Assembly (NCBI GenBank): GCA_035656335.1
Contig: DASRSS010000074.1
Coordinates: 1-16,894 of the forward strand
Length of the DNA stretch: 16,894 nt
Origin: DASRSS01 sp035656335
GTDB lineage: Bacteria; Actinomycetota; Actinomycetes; Mycobacteriales; Jatrophihabitantaceae
Reading direction: 5' to 3'
Part shown: positions 13,741-16,894 of the stretch, one piece after another
How the letters are laid out: the number at the start of each line of letters is the position of its first letter
Position numbering within the stretch: position 1 is the first letter of the stretch
Translations under genes and position numbers: made by a program
Notes under the pieces: generated by a model
The model's database searches: none
Told to the model about the DNA's origin: nothing
Seen by the model: only the letters and a program-made list of their open reading frames with translations

Positions 13741-14929
13741 GCATCTCGTCCACGGCAGCCAGCACTCGCGCGGCGGGTACGTGGACGTCGTCGAACACGC
13801 CGGCGTTGCGGTTACCGCGGTCGAGCGGCTGATCGTCCACCAGGTAGCGGTACGACGCGCCGAGGCTCTGGCAGATCGACCACAGCCCGAGGTGCACGTA
13901 CGTGGACGCGAACAGCTCGAGCACCCGAACGCTCGGATCACTGAACACCACGTTGGTCAGCGCGGCGCCGTGGGGCGAGACGACGACCTCCGCCCGGCTG
14001 AATATGTCGATCTGCTTCTGGACGCTGAACTGGCCGGGGTCCAGCCGCAGGAACCCACGGCGCTCGAGCTCGGGCCACAGCTGCGCCTCGTGCACGTAGC
14101 GGCGCGTGCGCGGGACGTCGCCGCGGGTCAGGTAGAGGCGGCGCGGCGTCTCAGCCGTGCCGGTGGGCCGCAACCGAGCGCGCAGCCACGCGACCATCGA
14201 CGGCGGCGCGTCCAACGCCCAGTTCGGGTTGCTCGGCACCAGCAACCGGTCCGCACGGATCGTCCGGCCGCGGGCCGGTTCGATGAAGCGTCCGGTGATG
14301 CCGGCCAGTTCGAGCAGCTCGCGCTGGTAGCGGGTGCGGTGCGGCACGACGATCGCGTCGACGTGCTCACCGGGTAGACAGTCCTCGAAGACGCCGAAAC
14401 GTGCGATCGAGTCGAAGACGAAGTGGTAGTAGTTGTAGCCCGCCCCACGCGCCGTCAGGCTCAGCACCGTGCCGCGGACCTGCTCGGTGGGGCCGAGCGT
14501 GGGACGCAGGAAGATCGGATGCTCGCGCCAGTCCGTCACGCCGAAGTACGTGCTCGTCTCGTGGTCGAGCACCTTGCCGGGCGTGGTGGTGGCACCGAAG
14601 TCGCCGGTCAGCCGGCCGTCGGAGACCTCCAGCGTGAACGTCGCCGGGACCGTCACCGAGCGGTTGCGCGCGAACGCGTGATGCTCGGCCGGTTCGCCGT
14701 GGGGCGCCGGGCGGGTCAGCAGTTCGGGTGTTCGTCCGGGATGGAGCCGCACCGCGGCCGGCTCGCGGGCGGCGGTCTCGGCCGAGGTCGCGGCCGCCGA
14801 TCGGGGCACCCCGCGCTCTGCGAGCAGCGGGGACAGCGCGCGGAAGAGCACGCCGCATAGCAGCGTCACGAGCCGGTGCAGTCGCTTGAACAGCCGCCAC
14901 CATGGCCGCAGCACCGAAGGCAGGGTCAT
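13727..14929 (-). CDS. GT61-family (DUF563) glycosyltransferase
   Basis: A 400-residue protein with GT61/DUF563 hallmarks: GYNYYHFVFDSIARFGVFED (164-183), RRLYLTRGD (263-271) and VVVSPHGAALTNVVFSDP (315-332). An N-terminal basic and hydrophobic stretch (about 5-36) may bind the membrane; an Ala/Pro-rich linker follows. Family members transfer sugars in plants, animals and bacterial glycan loci, so the donor and acceptor cannot be read from sequence. It lies 7 nt after the stop of the upstream glycosyltransferase gene on the same strand, so the two are surely co-transcribed. No good Shine-Dalgarno is seen before the ATG at 14929. Its stop overlaps the end of the convergent Wzy-like gene. Confidence 0.87.
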   Translation of the reverse strand: MTLPSVLRPWWRLFKRLHRLVTLLCGVLFRALSPLLAERGVPRSAAATSAETAAREPAAVRLHPGRTPELLTRPAPHGEPAEHHAFARNRSVTVPATFTLEVSDGRLTGDFGATTTPGKVLDHETSTYFGVTDWREHPIFLRPTLGPTEQVRGTVLSLTARGAGYNYYHFVFDSIARFGVFEDCLPGEHVDAIVVPHRTRYQRELLELAGITGRFIEPARGRTIRADRLLVPSNPNWALDAPPSMVAWLRARLRPTGTAETPRRLYLTRGDVPRTRRYVHEAQLWPELERRGFLRLDPGQFSVQKQIDIFSRAEVVVSPHGAALTNVVFSDPSVRVLELFASTYVHLGLWSICQSLGASYRYLVDDQPLDRGNRNAGVFDDVHVPAARVLAAVDEMLSRP

Positions 14930-14936
14930 CGTCGGG

Positions 14937-15971
14937 TCACCGCGCGACCAGCTTGCGCACCAGCCGCCAGACGGACGGATGGGTGATCAGCCGACGGACC
15001 AGCGCGCGCAGCCACAGCGGCTGAATGAGTCGCCGCGCCCACCGCGACATCCGGCCGTCGATCCGCAGGAGGATCAGCTCCATCTCCGCCTCGACGTCCC
15101 GGTTCAGGGCGACCACAGGCGGATGGACGATCGGCATCGGCAGCCGCTGTGCTGCCAGCGGAGCCTTGGCCGCGCGCGTGTGCGTGGCGCCCTCGCCGTA
15201 GCCGTCGTTCTCGACCAGGTTGACGACCGGCATCGCGGACAGGCCGCACCGCGACATGATCGTCACCCACCAGTGATGGTCCCAGCCGCGCAGGTCGCCG
15301 TTCGTCTCGCCGGCGACCTGGGTGAAGTGCTTCAGACCGGCGGCGGTGACGAGAGCGTCGGGGTGCGGAACGGTCGGCACGCTGCGGTGCGCGTCGGCCG
15401 TGCGGGGGTTCTGGTCGTAACGCTGCTCGGCACCGGCGTGGTCGCGGTCGAACACGGCGCGGTGCGCGTGCCAGCGGTCGGCCCAGGTGGCCCAGCCCCA
15501 GACGCTCGCCCACGTGCTGAACGCGTAGCTGCAGCCGCCGAACATCTCCTCGGGCACGCCCTCGTTGTCGCCGGCGATCTGCCAGACCTCCGGAACCGCC
15601 GCGTAGCGGTCCAGCAACTCCTCGCAGTAGGGGAAGAACGACGCGTCCGGGATGCAGTCGTCCTCCAGGACGATCGCCCGGTCCACCTGCTCGAACACCC
15701 AGTCCAGGCCGAGCTCGACGTTGGCCTCCAGACCGAGGTTGCTGTCGGCGAACTTGCGCTCGATGCGGCAGGGCCAGTCGACGACCTCGTCAATCAGCTC
15801 GCGAACCTGTCCGCACAACCGTGCCTCGTCCGTCCGGTCCGGGCGTGGGCCGTCGGCGACGACGAACAGCCGCTCCGGACGTGCCTGCCGGATCGACTCA
15901 AGCGCGCGCCGGGTCACGTCCGGACGCTTGAACACGATCAGCACGACCGGGGTGCGCAGCTGGGCGGTCAC
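14937..15971 (-). CDS. GT-A-fold glycosyltransferase, second copy of a tandem pair
   Basis: A 344-residue cytosolic glycosyltransferase. It begins with a beta-strand nucleotide-binding start (PVVLIVFKRPDVTRRALESI). It has the acidic metal motif LEDDC (102-106, equivalent of DxD), the block WASVWGWATWADRW (154-167), WDHHWWVT (230-237) and NLVENDGYGEGATHT (251-265). Databases label relatives family-2-like or 'hemolytic protein HlpA-like' glycosyltransferases. The basic, amphipathic C-terminus (SRWARRLIQPLWLRALVRRL) may lie on the membrane. The GTG start overlaps the stop of the upstream paralogue as GTGA and has AGGAAG 8 nt before it; the open frame back to 16556 is an out-of-frame reading of that paralogue. 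Sugar specificity unknown. Confidence 0.87.
   Translation of the reverse strand: MTAQLRTPVVLIVFKRPDVTRRALESIRQARPERLFVVADGPRPDRTDEARLCGQVRELIDEVVDWPCRIERKFADSNLGLEANVELGLDWVFEQVDRAIVLEDDCIPDASFFPYCEELLDRYAAVPEVWQIAGDNEGVPEEMFGGCSYAFSTWASVWGWATWADRWHAHRAVFDRDHAGAEQRYDQNPRTADAHRSVPTVPHPDALVTAAGLKHFTQVAGETNGDLRGWDHHWWVTIMSRCGLSAMPVVNLVENDGYGEGATHTRAAKAPLAAQRLPMPIVHPPVVALNRDVEAEMELILLRIDGRMSRWARRLIQPLWLRALVRRLITHPSVWRLVRKLVAR
15471..15532 (-). repeat. Duplicated coding block, copy in second glycosyltransferase
   Basis: This 62-bp block matches 16526-16587 at 57 of 62 positions, counted by eye. It encodes the WASVWGWATWADRW region. A second matched pair is 15699-15741 with 16754-16796, 41 of 43 positions, encoding the LGLEANVELGLDW region. 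The intervening sequence is less similar. Confidence 0.7.
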
Positions 15972-16894
15972 TTGGCGGTCTTCCTCTCCGTCGATCGCGA
16001 CACCGTACGCGCCGCAATCATCGCCGCCCGGCTGCTGATCAGCCGGCGGATCAACCGGCGCAGCAGCGGCGAGCGGATCAGTTGACGCGCCAGCCGGGCC
16101 GATCGGCTGCCGACCCGGGCCAGCACCAGCTCCAGCTCGCGCTCGATCTCTACGTCGAGCTCGACGCGATCCGGGTGCCGCAGCGGGAACGCCATCGGCC
16201 GCGCCACCCCGTACAGATCGCCGCCACCGCCGGCTCCGCCGGTGTGCGTGGCGTCCGCGATACCGAATCCGATGTTCTGGACCATGCTCACCGCGGGCGT
16301 GACGGCCAGGCCGCCCTCGGTCATGATCGTCAGCCACCAGTGCTTGTCCCAGCCGTGCGTGACCGTGTCGTCCGAGGCCGCTGCCTCGGCGAAGTGCCGG
16401 CGGGCGCTGCGCGTGACCAGCGTCGGGGGCGCGGCAGGGACGGGTGTGGCGCGCCGGGGCAGGTCGCCGCGTGCGTCGCCGTCGCGCGGCCGGTGGTCGC
16501 GCGGGAAGTTCCGCCGGTGCCGCTGCCAGCGGTCGGCCCAGGTCGCCCAGCCCCACACGCTGGCCCAGGCGCTGAACGCGTAGCTGCGATCGTCGAACAG
16601 CGCGGGGTCCAGGCCGAGCCCGTTGCCGGTCAGGTACCAGATCCGCTCGTCGTCACGGTAGCGCTCGAGCAACTCTGCCGCGAACCGGAAGAACGTCGGG
16701 TCCGCGAGACAGTCGTCCTCGAGCACGACGGCCCGGTCGACGAGGCCGAAGAGCCAGTCCAGGCCGAGCTCGACGTTCGCCTCCAGGCCGAGGTTGTGCT
16801 CGGCGAACCGGCGGTGCACGGTGCACGGCCAGTCGATCTCGTCGAGCACAGCGCGGGTGGCGCGGCAGCGCGCGACGTCCTCGGGGTGGCCAGC
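15968..16894 (-). CDS. GT-A-fold glycosyltransferase, first copy of a tandem pair (5' end cut by window edge)
   Basis: The C-terminal 308 residues of a paralogue of the next gene; the frame is open to the window edge and the true start lies beyond it. The same motif set is present: NLGLEANVELGLDW, VLEDDCLADP (the DxD-like site), SYAFSAWASVWGWATWADRW, GWDKHWWLT and NIGFGIADATHTGG. Over the stretch from WPC to the RDH after ADRW the two copies are more than half identical. The missing part should be about 40-50 residues, carrying the first beta strand. A GTG at 16849 opens the same frame but would remove that region, so it is not taken as the start. The stop overlaps the next start by 4 nt, so the two are translationally coupled. 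Together they probably add two sugars of the repeat unit. Confidence 0.84.
   Translation of the reverse strand, partial: AGHPEDVARCRATRAVLDEIDWPCTVHRRFAEHNLGLEANVELGLDWLFGLVDRAVVLEDDCLADPTFFRFAAELLERYRDDERIWYLTGNGLGLDPALFDDRSYAFSAWASVWGWATWADRWQRHRRNFPRDHRPRDGDARGDLPRRATPVPAAPPTLVTRSARRHFAEAAASDDTVTHGWDKHWWLTIMTEGGLAVTPAVSMVQNIGFGIADATHTGGAGGGGDLYGVARPMAFPLRHPDRVELDVEIERELELVLARVGSRSARLARQLIRSPLLRRLIRRLISSRAAMIAARTVSRSTERKTAK
16526..16587 (-). repeat. Duplicated coding block, copy in first glycosyltransferase
   Basis: Partner of 15471-15532 (57 of 62 positions identical by eye). The level of DNA identity, including at third positions, suggests a fairly recent tandem duplication or gene conversion confined to the active-site blocks. 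Confidence 0.7.

Noticed and set aside
15972..16556. N-terminal extension of the second glycosyltransferase
   Set aside because: It is an out-of-frame reading of the upstream paralogue. The GTGA overlap and the AGGAAG site place the start at 15971.

Overview
The window is high-GC DNA (roughly 70% by eye) from an actinobacterium. Three things point there: strong G/C preference at third codon positions with many GTG starts; several genes that look leaderless, with a TANNNT box 7-8 nt before the start codon; and the gene order ridA / Get3-ArsA-like pair / class A PBP with PASTA / metallophosphoesterase, which matches the Rv3678c-Rv3683 neighbourhood of Mycobacterium as I remember it. I cannot name a genus. 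I see no insertion sequence, phage gene, CRISPR array or origin.

Left part (1-6743) is conserved housekeeping and cell-envelope DNA. A truncated ridA-type gene reads leftward. It is divergent from two translationally coupled ArsA/Get3-like ATPases, followed after 43 nt by a large bifunctional penicillin-binding protein. A convergent yqeY-type gene follows. It is divergent, across only 23 bp, from a membrane-anchored metallophosphoesterase, and then comes tRNA-Pro(CGG). The whiB4-like gene found at this point in Mycobacterium is absent.

Right part (6768-16894) is mostly on the minus strand and looks like an exopolysaccharide or surface-glycan locus. In order of transcription it holds two tandem paralogous glycosyltransferases (the first cut by the window edge), a GT61/DUF563 glycosyltransferase, a Wzz/BY-kinase chain-length regulator, a GDP-mannose 3,5-epimerase-like enzyme, a small secreted protein with a C-terminal LAFTG sorting signal, a DUF4012 membrane protein and a VOC-fold protein. 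The only plus-strand gene is an O-antigen-ligase/Wzy-type membrane protein. It is divergent from the BY-kinase gene and overlaps the GT61 gene tail to tail. The inferred pathway is: the epimerase makes an unusual L-hexose nucleotide sugar, the glycosyltransferases build the repeat unit, the Wzy-like protein polymerises or ligates it, and the Wzz/BY-kinase sets chain length. The LAFTG and DUF4012 proteins are candidate surface partners of unknown role.

The best leads for something less described are: the epimerase, which keeps all four plant GME catalytic positions at a constant offset; the LAFTG-protein/DUF4012 pair, in one frame separated by a single TGA; the 17-bp inverted repeat in the ridA/arsA intergenic region; and the yqeY/metallophosphoesterase promoter, whose two -10 boxes share one TA step. 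The largest non-coding stretch is 245 bp (12203-12447).
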